From Cyclobacteriaceae bacterium (GTDB lineage: Bacteria; Bacteroidota; Bacteroidia; Cytophagales; Cyclobacteriaceae), in NCBI GenBank assembly GCA_028278225.1, contig JANQEU010000015.1, positions 1 to 64,000 of the forward strand: a stretch of 64,000 nucleotides of DNA. The letters run 5' to 3'. Of the stretch, positions 27,706 to 36,878 are shown piece after piece. The notes beneath the pieces were generated by a model, which did no database searches, was not told where the DNA came from, and worked only from the letters and a program-made list of their open reading frames with translations. The stretch's first letter is position 1. Every line of letters begins with the position of its first letter. A program made the position numbers and the translations under genes.

Positions 27706-28770
27706 ATGCGATACCGGCTATCCATCGTTTGTCTCATTGTAACATTCGCGGGATATTCTCAAACTAAATATGCTTTGGGAGGATCGCTGTATTACGGGGG
27801 GCTGGTAGAAGATGAGGTAATAATAGATTTCACGGGACTTTCCGGTTTCGAACTTCGACTGACTAAATACACGGACGGCAGTGATCCCTGGGAATCGTAT
27901 CACAACTTTCCCAAACTGGAATTCGGACTTACCTATTTTGACTATGGTGTGCCTGATGAATTCGGCCAAATGATAACGGGCGTGGCAGGGTTGAATTATC
28001 CGCTACTGGGGGAAAACCTGAAATGGTCTCCCGGATTTGGCATAGGATATTCTACAAAGCAATATTCCGAAAACAACCGGGATAACAAGGAGGTCAGTAC
28101 CAAAATTTCCTTCACCACTGAGTTTGATGTACTTTATGAAATTCCATTGAACAACAGATCCTTTTTGGAACTGGCCCTGGCCTTTCGTCATGCATCAAAC
28201 GGCAATATCAAAAAACCTAACCAGGGCATGAACTTTCTGGTGGGTGGCATAGCCTATCACTATGATCTCAGATCCAGCGATCGGCATAAGGTAAATCACG
28301 AGTCACATCCGGATCATAAGACGTGGAATTATAATATGATTTATGCCATCGGCTGGAAGGATCCCAGGGTTTCTCCTGACAACGATCTTTATCGTGTTCA
28401 TTCCGTTTCCTTTTTTGGCGCTTACAGGTTTTCCAATTTAAACAGTTTCACCCTTGGGCTGGACGGGTTTCTGGATACATCCCAGTACCAGGAATACATC
28501 TATCGCAAGAATGAAGACCCTCCATTTGGAGAAAACTTCGATCAGAAACAGCTGGCATTCAGTTTCGGAAATATTTTTCACTTTGACCGTCTTTCGCTTA
28601 TCACGATGGCAGGGCTCTATTTATACCGTCCTTACAAGTTCATGCCCTTCTCCTACCAGCGATACGGGTTCAACTACCTTTTAGCTGACCGCATTATTCT
28701 GCACTCGGCGTTGAAAGCCTACTTTGGTTCGGCAGATGTAATTGAGTTTGGGGTTGGAGTCAAGTTGTAG
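27706..28770 (+). CDS. PagL-like lipid A deacylase (acyloxyacyl hydrolase), copy 1
   Basis: A 354-residue outer-membrane beta-barrel candidate. The signal peptide is about 1-19 (MRYRLSIVCLIVTFAGYSQ). The PagL catalytic signature His-x-Ser-Asn is at RHASNG (His162, Ser164, Asn165), followed by PNQGMNF. PagL removes the 3-O-linked acyl chain of lipid A at the outer leaflet. The protein is about twice the length of Pseudomonas PagL; the extra C-terminal part is beta-rich. It lies 15 nt after topA and converges on dnaN with a 13-nt gap containing a run of C. A related copy lies at 34377-35489. Confidence 0.8.
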   Translation: MRYRLSIVCLIVTFAGYSQTKYALGGSLYYGGLVEDEVIIDFTGLSGFELRLTKYTDGSDPWESYHNFPKLEFGLTYFDYGVPDEFGQMITGVAGLNYPLLGENLKWSPGFGIGYSTKQYSENNRDNKEVSTKISFTTEFDVLYEIPLNNRSFLELALAFRHASNGNIKKPNQGMNFLVGGIAYHYDLRSSDRHKVNHESHPDHKTWNYNMIYAIGWKDPRVSPDNDLYRVHSVSFFGAYRFSNLNSFTLGLDGFLDTSQYQEYIYRKNEDPPFGENFDQKQLAFSFGNIFHFDRLSLITMAGLYLYRPYKFMPFSYQRYGFNYLLADRIILHSALKAYFGSADVIEFGVGVKL

Positions 28771-28783
28771 TACTGCCCCCCCT

Positions 28784-29908
28784 TTACACGTAGTTATTCA
28801 ACATCACAGGCATCACCAGCAACAGGATGTCCTCATTCTCATCCTTGTCAGAAGGTACAATGATACCGGCCCTGTTCGGTGCTGATAGTTGCAACGTGAT
28901 ACTATCAGATTCAAGGTTGCCCAGCATTTCAATGAGGAATCGTGCATTAAAACCGATCTCAATATCCTCTCCATCGTGTTCACAGGCAAGTCTTTCGTTG
29001 GCTTCATTGGAAAAATCAAGGTCCTCGGCCGAAATCATCAACTCACTCCCTGTGATTTTCAAACGTACCTGATGCGTAGTTTTATTTGCATAGATCGCAA
29101 TCCTTTTCAGTGAACTCAGGAATTCCGCCCGGTTAATGGACATATTGTTGTTGTTGTCAGCAGGGATTACATTTTCATAGTCCGGATATCTTTCATCAAT
29201 CAACCGGCAGATCATCTTGATGTTATTGAAATCAAAAAAAGCATTGGATGCATTAAACTCCATGGCAACATTGGTGTTCTCAGGCGGCATCGTGGTCTTG
29301 AGAAGGGTCAGTGCTTTCCTCGGTATGATCATGTTGTGAGACTGGTCGGCAGCTACGTCCACCCTTCGATACCTGATCAGTCTGTGGGAATCTGTCGCCA
29401 CAAAGGTGGTATTGGTCTCATCAAGATTGATATAGACACCGGTCATCGCCGGCCTCAATTCATCGTTGCTGGTAGCAAAGATCGTATTGTTGATCGCCGT
29501 AGATAAGATGTCTGAGGAAATGTTGACAGAATAACCATCGGAAACTGTCGGTACTTTGGGAAAATCGGTGGCATTCTCTCCGGACAATTTATAACGTCCA
29601 TTATCTGAGCTGATCTCAATGCTGTATGTCCCTTCATCTATTGAGAAGGTTACAGGCTGTTCGGGAAGATTTCTGAGCGTTTCCAGCAATATCTTTGCAG
29701 GTATGGCAATACTACCATCTTCCTTGGCCTCCACTTCCAATTCCGTGATCATGGACGTCTGAAGGTCAGATGCCGTCACTGTCAGGGTACCACCACTTAT
29801 TTCAAAAAGAAAGTTTTCAAGAATGGGAACAACAGGATTCGTTGTAATGACACCATTGATAGCTGACAATTGCTTTAGCAGATAGGAAGATGATACAATA
29901 AACTTCAT
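28784..29908 (-). CDS. dnaN: DNA polymerase III beta subunit (sliding clamp)
   Basis: The ring-shaped clamp that tethers DNA polymerase III to DNA. At 374 aa it has the usual three-domain clamp length. Recognisable features are MKFIVSSSYLLKQLSAINGVI at the start, ATDSHRLIRYRR near residue 168, RYPDYENVIP near 237 and the C-terminal hydrophobic pocket ending VMPVMLNNYV, matching the V-M-P-M type tail that binds partner peptides. It follows the gldA-gldF-gldG-DUF4340 operon by 83 nt but has its own promoter. Confidence 0.97.
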   Translation of the reverse strand: MKFIVSSSYLLKQLSAINGVITTNPVVPILENFLFEISGGTLTVTASDLQTSMITELEVEAKEDGSIAIPAKILLETLRNLPEQPVTFSIDEGTYSIEISSDNGRYKLSGENATDFPKVPTVSDGYSVNISSDILSTAINNTIFATSNDELRPAMTGVYINLDETNTTFVATDSHRLIRYRRVDVAADQSHNMIIPRKALTLLKTTMPPENTNVAMEFNASNAFFDFNNIKMICRLIDERYPDYENVIPADNNNNMSINRAEFLSSLKRIAIYANKTTHQVRLKITGSELMISAEDLDFSNEANERLACEHDGEDIEIGFNARFLIEMLGNLESDSITLQLSAPNRAGIIVPSDKDENEDILLLVMPVMLNNYV

Positions 29909-29940
29909 TCGGTGGAATATTATTTACTCTAAAAGGATGC

Positions 29941-29969
29941 CAAATTTAAAAACAAATATTGACATACAA
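29941..29969 (-). promoter_or_regulatory. Bacteroidota-type promoter for dnaN
   Basis: On the minus strand TTG (29967-29969) lies 18 nt before TAAATTTG (29941-29948), a perfect TAnnTTTG box. The predicted start of transcription is about 27 nt upstream of the dnaN ATG. This gives dnaN expression separate from the gld operon. Confidence 0.6.
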
Positions 29970-29991
29970 TCAGGCGGAAATCGATTGTTTC

Positions 29992-30921
29992 TTATTGAGA
30001 TTGATAAACAAAATCAGACTTCACACGAAACAGATTTCTGATGCGATTTTCATCAAAAACCGTCAATTGGTTTTTTGTATCAAGTACCAGTCTGACATTG
30101 TCACCGTCCAATATTGGGAACAGCTTTATGGATTGTGTATCCTGGTATTTAATGTCCTCGACAGTAATTATGATCTCGGGAGAAGTCCTGCTCAAACTAT
30201 CAAATCTTTCGAATTTACCCGGACTTAGACGTTCATTAGCCTGTAAAAACTCAAATTCATCCAGATATCCGACAACGGCATTTGAATCTATTTGATTCAG
30301 TCCATCAATCTCAAAAAATTGCCCTGCGAATGCTATCATGAAATCATTCTTATCCGCAGCGGTGTAATTGAAATCCAGTTTTTGGATGGTTCTCCAGTTC
30401 CCGTTGAAGATCAATCTGTCTTTCCACTGGTCTTTATCCAGTTGAAAGATTCCTCCAACGTAATCACGGTAGCCAGGTATTTCTACTTCATAACCATTAT
30501 CATCACGAAAAAAGAATGTCTTTGTGGCGTTGAGGTCCCCGGTCACATCAAAGCTCATTTTTGAAACATCTGAAAAGTCGATCGACACTTTGATAAAGCT
30601 GCTACCGGAAAGTTGCTCCAGCTCCGTTTCACCCAATTCCCTCGACACCGTTACCCGGTTCATAACTGCAAATAGCAATCGCAGAACATTCGGATCAGCC
30701 GAATGCATGCTGTCCACCATCCAGTTGTCACTTCTCTTGATAATAATAAGACCTTTAGGACCATTGATTTCAATGGATTCTATCTGTGTTGTATCTGCAA
30801 TGGAGAATAAATCCGGTTCAAAACCTAGCCTTGACATCCCCGGATCCCGGAGCAATAAGAACATGTTGCCTGTGGCCAGTATTATGAGGATTATGAAAAG
30901 ACGAATATTCCTGGTTCTCAT
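29992..30921 (-). CDS. DUF4340 membrane-anchored protein of the gld operon
   Basis: A 309-residue protein starting MRTRNIRLFIILIILATGNMFLLL, a single N-terminal membrane anchor. The rest is beta-rich with SIEINGPKGLIIIKRSDNW and DRLIFNGNW, the pattern of DUF4340 proteins that often follow GldG-like genes. The ATG at 30921 overlaps the end of gldG by 4 nt (ATGA); a longer frame from 31008 would run 87 nt into gldG and put 29 residues before the membrane anchor. Function unknown; the context suggests an accessory part of the Gld ABC transporter facing the periplasm. Confidence 0.88.
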   Translation of the reverse strand: MRTRNIRLFIILIILATGNMFLLLRDPGMSRLGFEPDLFSIADTTQIESIEINGPKGLIIIKRSDNWMVDSMHSADPNVLRLLFAVMNRVTVSRELGETELEQLSGSSFIKVSIDFSDVSKMSFDVTGDLNATKTFFFRDDNGYEVEIPGYRDYVGGIFQLDKDQWKDRLIFNGNWRTIQKLDFNYTAADKNDFMIAFAGQFFEIDGLNQIDSNAVVGYLDEFEFLQANERLSPGKFERFDSLSRTSPEIIITVEDIKYQDTQSIKLFPILDGDNVRLVLDTKNQLTVFDENRIRNLFRVKSDFVYQSQ

Positions 30922-32606
30922 ATTTTGCCAAATTTTCTTTTCCTCATTATTCCCTTGATAATCCCGAAGATGATTATCAGTACAACAGGCAAAATCATAT
31001 TCACCCACTTCCAGGTGTTACCGGTAGTTTGGATCGCAACTTTGTTTAGCGGACGTATTTTCACTTCCCTGTTTCTTGCGAGCATAAGACCGTCTTCATC
31101 TACAAGGTAGTCCAATGCATTTATGAGGAAATCCTCGTTGGCATAGGTAGTCTGACTATAGGCATCCATACCCATTGGCAGCGGATTGTCATTCTCCGGG
31201 TTAAAATCATTGCGTATGAAATCCCCGTCGGATACCACGATGATCTTGGTATCTAAACTTTCTTCTCTGAATTCCTTGTGGTCAATCCCCCGCGGCGGGA
31301 ACCTGTTTTTGTAGAGTGAAGTAAACTTTCCCTCCAGTAAGTATGCGAGTGCTTTAGGACCTGATTGAAAAGATTCCGGCCGCAGTTTATCCTGGAGATC
31401 ATTGTAGCTGATGCGAACGGGGGGCGTGAAAACTTTAGTGTAATCGCTGGTGAACATCAGGGGGGTCTTAAGTATGCCACCAGCTTTTACCGTATCAATC
31501 GTGGATGTTCCCCGAAACCAGGTGGCATCAAGATTTCTTACGACGGGATGTTTTGCATAGTTGGTAATGACCGGCCAGTATGGCCATGGTAACATTTCAA
31601 TCCTTGGTTGATTTCCAATATTTCCTGTGATCACAGGAGTATTTCCGCAGTTCACGTCGGCTACGTAATCCCTGTTAATTCTAACACCGTATTTAAAGAG
31701 CATATCCTCAATGTTCAATTCATAAGGAAATGCTATGGTACCCTCACCTTCCGCCTCATTCATATTTACGCTTAATGCATCAACAAAAACCATCAATCTA
31801 CCTCCATTCATTATATACTGGTCCAAGAGGTACTTTTCCTTTTCATTGAACCGTGAAGCAGGCTTCCCGATGATGATCCCATCATACCCGATCAGCTTAG
31901 TCGATCTCTCCGGCAGTGATATCCGGAACAAATCGTACCGGGCAAGTATGGCATTTGTGAATCCGGCCAACTCCGATGTATCCGGCTCATCATGTCCGAC
32001 AATAAAGCCTATTTTTTTCCTATTCGAGCTTTGTAACTGCTTTATGGCATTTGCCAGTTCATATTCAAGGCCTTCTACCGATTGATTCAGCATTTCCTCA
32101 ATCGACATGGCACGATTTCCCTTGAGAAGGGTAACGCCCTGTTCATTGCCGCGATAAATCACACTTACTCCCGGGAATATGAGTTTTTCCGTTTTCTCGC
32201 CATCCCTGGTATATGCAATATTCGAAGGCTGTATGCCTTTATCTATCAGACTCCTGTAGAACTGATTGCGTGCCTGATTGCTGGCCGCTATCGAGGGATC
32301 CGTAAAGCTGAATTGAATGTTGTTGCCTGCATACAAAGAAAATTGTTCCAGGGTTCTGCGAATGGCCGTCTGAAACCTTCTGAAGTTTGCAGGCAATTCA
32401 CCGTCAAGAAAAACTTCTATCGTCACGGGTTCCTGCAGATTTCGTAATACATTTTTGACGGAGGGATGTAATGTGTATCGCTTTTCTTCGGTGGTATCAA
32501 ATTGCAGTGGAAACAGCGCCGATAATTGGTTTACCAGCAGGATACCAAGGAAGGCAACAATGAAGATCTGGATATGATATAGCTTTTTACTGCTAAAGTT
32601 TACCAT
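30918..32606 (-). CDS. gldG: Gliding-motility ABC transporter component GldG
   Basis: A 562-residue protein with an N-terminal membrane segment (about 12-30), a large periplasmic domain of the GldG/ABC-type auxiliary family (PVTIEVFLDGELPANFRR near 57, KIGFIVGHDEPDTSELAG near 200, GRLMVFVDALSVNM near 275) and a C-terminal membrane segment MILPVVLIIIFGIIKG. With GldA and GldF it forms the ABC transporter linked to Flavobacterium gliding; its cargo is not settled. Its start overlaps gldF by 7 nt and its end overlaps the DUF4340 gene by 4 nt, giving a tightly coupled operon. Confidence 0.93.
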   Translation of the reverse strand: MVNFSSKKLYHIQIFIVAFLGILLVNQLSALFPLQFDTTEEKRYTLHPSVKNVLRNLQEPVTIEVFLDGELPANFRRFQTAIRRTLEQFSLYAGNNIQFSFTDPSIAASNQARNQFYRSLIDKGIQPSNIAYTRDGEKTEKLIFPGVSVIYRGNEQGVTLLKGNRAMSIEEMLNQSVEGLEYELANAIKQLQSSNRKKIGFIVGHDEPDTSELAGFTNAILARYDLFRISLPERSTKLIGYDGIIIGKPASRFNEKEKYLLDQYIMNGGRLMVFVDALSVNMNEAEGEGTIAFPYELNIEDMLFKYGVRINRDYVADVNCGNTPVITGNIGNQPRIEMLPWPYWPVITNYAKHPVVRNLDATWFRGTSTIDTVKAGGILKTPLMFTSDYTKVFTPPVRISYNDLQDKLRPESFQSGPKALAYLLEGKFTSLYKNRFPPRGIDHKEFREESLDTKIIVVSDGDFIRNDFNPENDNPLPMGMDAYSQTTYANEDFLINALDYLVDEDGLMLARNREVKIRPLNKVAIQTTGNTWKWVNMILPVVLIIIFGIIKGIMRKRKFGKI

Positions 32607-33328
32607 TTCTTTGATTCAATAGCCAGTTTTGTCAACATCAAAAACACACCGATATAGCCCAGGAAGAAAACGATGTCTTCCAGGGCGAGCAATCCCTTAC
32701 TTAAAGCATTATAATGGAAACTAATACCTAGCTGTTCGAGGTAATACGCCCATGTCCCCCAAACATCGAGCGTAGCCAGTCCTTCAAATCCCTGGTAAAA
32801 CAAGAAACATGCAAAAGCTGACAGGACAAATGAAACGATTTGATTCTCGGTAATGGCTGAGGCAAAAATGCCAATGGCGGAGAACACAGCTCCCAGAAGT
32901 AAAAGCCCTATGTAGGATCCTATAATTCCTGAGGTATCCAGGTTACCGACAGGATTTCCAAGCTGATGCACCGAGTAGTAGTAGATCAATGTAGGTACCA
33001 AAGAAAGAATGGCAATGGCCCATGCAGCAATGAATTTTCCCGCGATGATTTCCCCTGAGCGAATCGGTAATGTATATAACAGTTCAATGGTACCGTTTCT
33101 TTTTTCTTCGGCGAAGGAGCGCATCGTTATCGCCGGTATCAAAAAGATGAAAACATAAGGTCCAAGGGTGAACAGCGGCTCCATAGTTGCATAGCCGTAA
33201 TCGAGTATGCTGGTATCGGGAAATACCCACATGATCATGCCAATCCCCGTCAGGAATACCCCGATCGAAATATATGCAATCAGTGAATTCAGAAATTCAT
33301 TGATCTCTTTTTTGAATATTGTGATCAA
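32600..33328 (-). CDS. gldF: Gliding-motility ABC transporter permease GldF
   Basis: A 242-residue membrane protein with about six hydrophobic segments, starting MITIFKKEINEFLNSLIAYIS and carrying the ABC-2 permease motif ITMRSFAEEKRNGTIELLYTLP near residue 67. It is the membrane channel half of the GldAFG transporter. It overlaps gldA by 4 nt and gldG by 7 nt. Confidence 0.93.
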   Translation of the reverse strand: MITIFKKEINEFLNSLIAYISIGVFLTGIGMIMWVFPDTSILDYGYATMEPLFTLGPYVFIFLIPAITMRSFAEEKRNGTIELLYTLPIRSGEIIAGKFIAAWAIAILSLVPTLIYYYSVHQLGNPVGNLDTSGIIGSYIGLLLLGAVFSAIGIFASAITENQIVSFVLSAFACFLFYQGFEGLATLDVWGTWAYYLEQLGISFHYNALSKGLLALEDIVFFLGYIGVFLMLTKLAIESKKW

Positions 33329-34251
33329 GATCCCACCTCCTTTGATTCTGTCAGGCTTTGGAAAATCTCCTCCAGCGACTGGCCTTCTTTGCGAACAGAG
33401 ACCAGCGGCAACTGATGATCAGAAGCATGTTTGATGATCTCCTTTCTGAATTTTTCCGAAGAAGCTTCCACTCTTAATTGTCCCGGGTTGAGTGACTCGA
33501 TAGCATTGACACTCTTGAGTTTCTCTATCAGCTCAACGTTCACGTCCTCTTCAAATGTCACGCTGTACACCGTGGAATCGGACTTTGATTCTTTGAGGTC
33601 AGCCAGCGAACTGTCAGTTACCAGTTTCCCCTTGTCAATGATCACCACTTTATCGCAAATTGCCTCCACTTCCTGCATGATATGTGTCGAAAGTATGACA
33701 GTTTTATCCTCACTGGCCGATTTGATCACCTGACGGATCTCCACGATCTGGTTAGGATCCAGTCCCGAAGTAGGCTCATCCAGGATCAGGATCTCAGGAT
33801 CCGGAAGAAGCGCTTTGGCTAATCCGACACGTTGGCGAAATCCTTTTGACAGCATTTTAATTTTTTTATGAGCTTCCTCCTCCAGTCCGCATACACCTAC
33901 CATCTCAGTGACTCTATCCCTGATCAGTTTTCTTCTGAGACCATAGGCCTTCGCGATGAATATCAAAAACTCACGAACATACATTTCCAGGTATAATGGA
34001 TTGTGTTCCGGCAAGTAACCTATCAGTTTTTTGACTTTCACCGGATCACGTGATACCGGGATATCATTGACCCAGACTTCCCCCTGGGTTGCGTCCAGAT
34101 AGCCGGTAGCAATCTTCATTGTTGTCGATTTGCCTGCTCCGTTTGGCCCCAGGAATCCGGTTACCTTGCCTTTTGGAGCATCGAATGTCAGATTGTCAAC
34201 CGCCCGCTGCTGTCCGTAAATTTTAGTCAACCTGTCAACAGATACCCCCAT
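33325..34251 (-). CDS. gldA: Gliding-motility ABC transporter ATPase GldA
   Basis: A 308-residue ABC ATPase. Walker A GPNGAGKSTTMK is near residue 36, the signature LSKGFRQRVGLAKALL near 134, Walker B ILILDEPTSGLDPNQ near 153 and the switch His in LSTHIMQEVEAI. The C-terminal 80 residues are the extra domain typical of ABC-2 exporters. It heads the gldA-gldF-gldG-DUF4340 operon. In Flavobacterium johnsoniae gldA lies apart from gldFG, whereas here all three are contiguous. It is divergent from the second PagL-like gene with a 125-nt gap. Confidence 0.93.
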   Translation of the reverse strand: MGVSVDRLTKIYGQQRAVDNLTFDAPKGKVTGFLGPNGAGKSTTMKIATGYLDATQGEVWVNDIPVSRDPVKVKKLIGYLPEHNPLYLEMYVREFLIFIAKAYGLRRKLIRDRVTEMVGVCGLEEEAHKKIKMLSKGFRQRVGLAKALLPDPEILILDEPTSGLDPNQIVEIRQVIKSASEDKTVILSTHIMQEVEAICDKVVIIDKGKLVTDSSLADLKESKSDSTVYSVTFEEDVNVELIEKLKSVNAIESLNPGQLRVEASSEKFRKEIIKHASDHQLPLVSVRKEGQSLEEIFQSLTESKEVGS

Positions 34252-34376
34252 TATTCAGCGGTTTACAATGTCACAAATGATTCGTTCATCTAACTGTATA
34301 ATTCCCGTTTTAGTGTGAATAATTTTTGAGCCTGACAGAACTATCGCATTTTTGCTTTCCAACATGGTGAGAATGG

Positions 34377-35489
34377 ATGAAAGCTAATTTTGGGTTACCG
34401 ATTGCAATATTCACCTATTTTCTTTTTTTGACCAAACCCTGCGCCCAGGGGATTACCCCGGATCAATTCTACAAATATGAAGTAGGATTCAGCTCATTCA
34501 AAGGGTTTATCCTGCCCCACAGCGCTGACGTTCATCACCTGATGTATGGACGGCCCGGGGGAGTTGAACTGTTTGCCAGCAAATCAACAACAGGGTCCAG
34601 GCCGTGGCAAAAAAGGTATAACTATCCTGATTACGGCCTTTTGATTTCCTACTTCGATACGGAAATGAAACCAACCGGAAAACTCTATTACGGACTGGCC
34701 TTTATGAAGTTCTACCTCATTCGATGGAAAAACGGAGGTATGACACTTAGAGCCGGAACAGGTCTGACCTATGCGCCGACAAGGTATCATAAATCCGAAA
34801 ACAATCTCAATAACATGATTTCAAGCATATTCACGTACAATATGCAGGGTCGGCTGGGGTTTGAAATTGGATTTCATAAGCAGTGGTACTTTCAACCTTC
34901 ACTCACGTTAAGTCATGCCTCCAACGGATCGCTTAAACTTCCCAACGCAGGTATTAATATCATTACCGGAAACCTTGCACTCGGCTACCGCTTTAAGCCC
35001 ATGGTCCTGTCAAGCCCGGCTGAAAACACTTCCAATAGTACGAGCAAGAGCTTTCATTACAACTTTCTGATCAGCGGAGCGCCAAAAGAAATTTATCCAA
35101 CGGGCGGAAAGAAGTACGGTTTCTGGACGATCAGGAGCTATGTGGACAAACCATTGAATGAGGTCAGCCGACTGGTGGCAGGCGCCGAACTTTTCTTCAA
35201 CAGGTCGTTGATCGAAGAGATCAGGAGGGATGAAACCACCCCCAACAGCACCGACTACAAAAGAGCTGCGGTTGTAGTCGGACATGAACTGGTTGTCTCC
35301 AATATAAGTGTAATGGTGCAGGCAGGACATTATTTCCTGCGGTCGTATAACAAGGACGGAGATCCTGATTTCTATCAGCGATATGGATTGAAATACTACT
35401 TCAATAAAAAATATTTCATCACCACAATGCTGAAAGCCCATGGAGGAAGAGCAGATAATTACGATTTCGGTCTCGGTATACGAATATGA
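34377..35489 (+). CDS. PagL-like lipid A deacylase (acyloxyacyl hydrolase), copy 2
   Basis: A 370-residue outer-membrane beta-barrel candidate with a signal peptide (about 1-24, ending KPCAQ) and the PagL catalytic signature LSHASNG (His180, Ser182, Asn183), followed by LPNAGIN. The layout matches copy 1: PWEs/PWQ-type sequence near the start, an HASNG block in the middle and a C-terminal QRYG segment (YQRYGLKYYF; copy 1 has YQRYGFNYLL). Overall similarity is modest, so this is an old duplication. Its stop overlaps the next gene by 4 nt, making a three-gene operon with a DUF2807 lipoprotein and an FMN reductase. Confidence 0.8.
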   Translation: MKANFGLPIAIFTYFLFLTKPCAQGITPDQFYKYEVGFSSFKGFILPHSADVHHLMYGRPGGVELFASKSTTGSRPWQKRYNYPDYGLLISYFDTEMKPTGKLYYGLAFMKFYLIRWKNGGMTLRAGTGLTYAPTRYHKSENNLNNMISSIFTYNMQGRLGFEIGFHKQWYFQPSLTLSHASNGSLKLPNAGINIITGNLALGYRFKPMVLSSPAENTSNSTSKSFHYNFLISGAPKEIYPTGGKKYGFWTIRSYVDKPLNEVSRLVAGAELFFNRSLIEEIRRDETTPNSTDYKRAAVVVGHELVVSNISVMVQAGHYFLRSYNKDGDPDFYQRYGLKYYFNKKYFITTMLKAHGGRADNYDFGLGIRI

Positions 35490-36217
35490 AAGGATTCATA
35501 TACATAATTGTGGTGTTCCTTCTGTTTTCCTGCGATCAGGAGGATGTCTGGGACTGTATCCAATCAGAAGGCGATCTGGTCCAAATCACAAAATCATTTG
35601 AAAATGATATCTACCATTTCAAAATACACGACGATATAAATATCGTCCTTCATGACTCGGAGTCTCAACGTATTGACCTGGTAGCGGGAAAGAATATGGT
35701 ACCCGAAATAAAGTTTTCATTGATCGACGGCGTACTGACCGTGGAAAACCAGAACTCCTGTCGCTGGACAAGACCGTCCCAAAGGGTGGCATTGCACATT
35801 TACACGGATACGCTTGAGCTTCTTGAAAACAGGGGATATGGCCATATTCACAGCGTAGATACACTCACCTACTCGTTCAGGATCTGGAATTTCCAGCCCG
35901 GAGAAATTGATTTGAAACTAACCAGTGATGCCATAGGGTTTGAGTTACATGCCCTCACGAATGTTTATCTGGAAGGTACAATCGGACATTTGGGTATATT
36001 TATGGGTGAAAGAAATGATGGAATCGTCAGAGCAGAGAATCTAAATGCCATCACTTCTACGGTAAATCATAATGGATACAATGCAATCCACGTAAATGCT
36101 CAACAAGAAATTCAATACCTGCTTAATGGACCGGGTAACATTATCATCTACCGTGAACCGGAAAGGCTCATTGAAGTTGAGAGAAATGGTACAGGAAGGA
36201 TAATCAGAAACTATTGA
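35486..36217 (+). CDS. DUF2807 (head GIN domain) lipoprotein
   Basis: A 243-residue lipoprotein. The signal is MKGFIYIIVVFLLFSC with the lipid cysteine at residue 16, followed by DQED, an acidic stretch that may direct it to the cell surface. The rest fits the DUF2807 auto-transporter-head beta-helix family, with short strands such as FKIHDDINIVLHDSE, GVLTVENQNSC and LELLENRGYG. Function unknown. It overlaps the PagL-like gene by 4 nt. Confidence 0.82.
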   Translation: MKGFIYIIVVFLLFSCDQEDVWDCIQSEGDLVQITKSFENDIYHFKIHDDINIVLHDSESQRIDLVAGKNMVPEIKFSLIDGVLTVENQNSCRWTRPSQRVALHIYTDTLELLENRGYGHIHSVDTLTYSFRIWNFQPGEIDLKLTSDAIGFELHALTNVYLEGTIGHLGIFMGERNDGIVRAENLNAITSTVNHNGYNAIHVNAQQEIQYLLNGPGNIIIYREPERLIEVERNGTGRIIRNY

Positions 36218-36747
36218 TGGAGCGAATCACGATAATCTGCGGCACAAACCGAAAACATGCAATCTCCCGTCAACTTTCAGAAATATACCGGGACATATTA
36301 CTGGAAAAAGGAGTGCAATGTGATATTCTGGATCTTGCTGACCTGCCTGATGATTTCACATCCTCCGCATTGTATGAAAACTCAGGCAAAAACGAGCTGT
36401 TCAATCCGTTTCGGCAAAAGATGAAGGAAACGCAAAAGATGATCTTTATCGTGCCTGAATATAATGGTTCGTTTCCGGGGATCCTTAAAGCATTCATAGA
36501 TGGACTGGAGTACCCTGGTACATTTACAAACAAAAAATGTGCATTGGTTGGATTGTCATCCGGCGTACAGGGAGGAGGATTGGCATTGAGTCATCTGACA
36601 GATATTTTCAACTACTGCGGCATGCATGTGCTTGCCCAAAAACCTAAGCTGGGAAATATCGAGCGCAATATTCAGGATGGAAAGATCACAAATCCAAAGT
36701 ATGTACAACAACTTGAAAAGCAGGCAGGTTTATTAATTGAGTTTTAG
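36217..36747 (+). CDS. NADPH-dependent FMN reductase family protein
   Basis: A 176-residue flavodoxin-like reductase, cytoplasmic. It has the FMN phosphate-binding start ITIICGTNRKHAISRQL, PEYNGSFPGILKAFIDGLEYP near residue 87, and GLSSGVQGGGLALSHL near 114. Family members reduce FMN, quinones or azo compounds with NAD(P)H; the substrate here is unknown. I chose the ATG at 36217, which overlaps the previous stop by one base (TGATG). A TTG at 36214 is also possible but gives only one more residue. It is the third gene of the operon. Confidence 0.87.
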   Translation: MERITIICGTNRKHAISRQLSEIYRDILLEKGVQCDILDLADLPDDFTSSALYENSGKNELFNPFRQKMKETQKMIFIVPEYNGSFPGILKAFIDGLEYPGTFTNKKCALVGLSSGVQGGGLALSHLTDIFNYCGMHVLAQKPKLGNIERNIQDGKITNPKYVQQLEKQAGLLIEF

Positions 36748-36761
36748 CACCATTATTGCAC

Positions 36762-36795
36762 AAAAATCATATTTTACAGCTATAAAAATCATATT
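36762..36795. repeat. Short direct repeat upstream of pfk
   Basis: AAAAATCATATT occurs twice, at 36762-36773 and 36784-36795, a 22-nt period (about two helical turns). It lies in the AT-rich 131-nt gap upstream of the phosphofructokinase gene. It could be an operator or chance in AT-rich DNA. Confidence 0.35.
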
Positions 36796-36878
36796 GAATT
36801 AGTACTCAACTTATATTGTAAAACAAGATAGTTTTATAGACTTGCTCTCAGAAAAATGGTTCAGACCAAATACCAACT

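Noticed and set aside
34252-34376. Promoter for the second PagL-like gene at a TAATTTTTG sequence
   Set aside because: It has one extra base compared with TAnnTTTG and no well-spaced TTG was confirmed.
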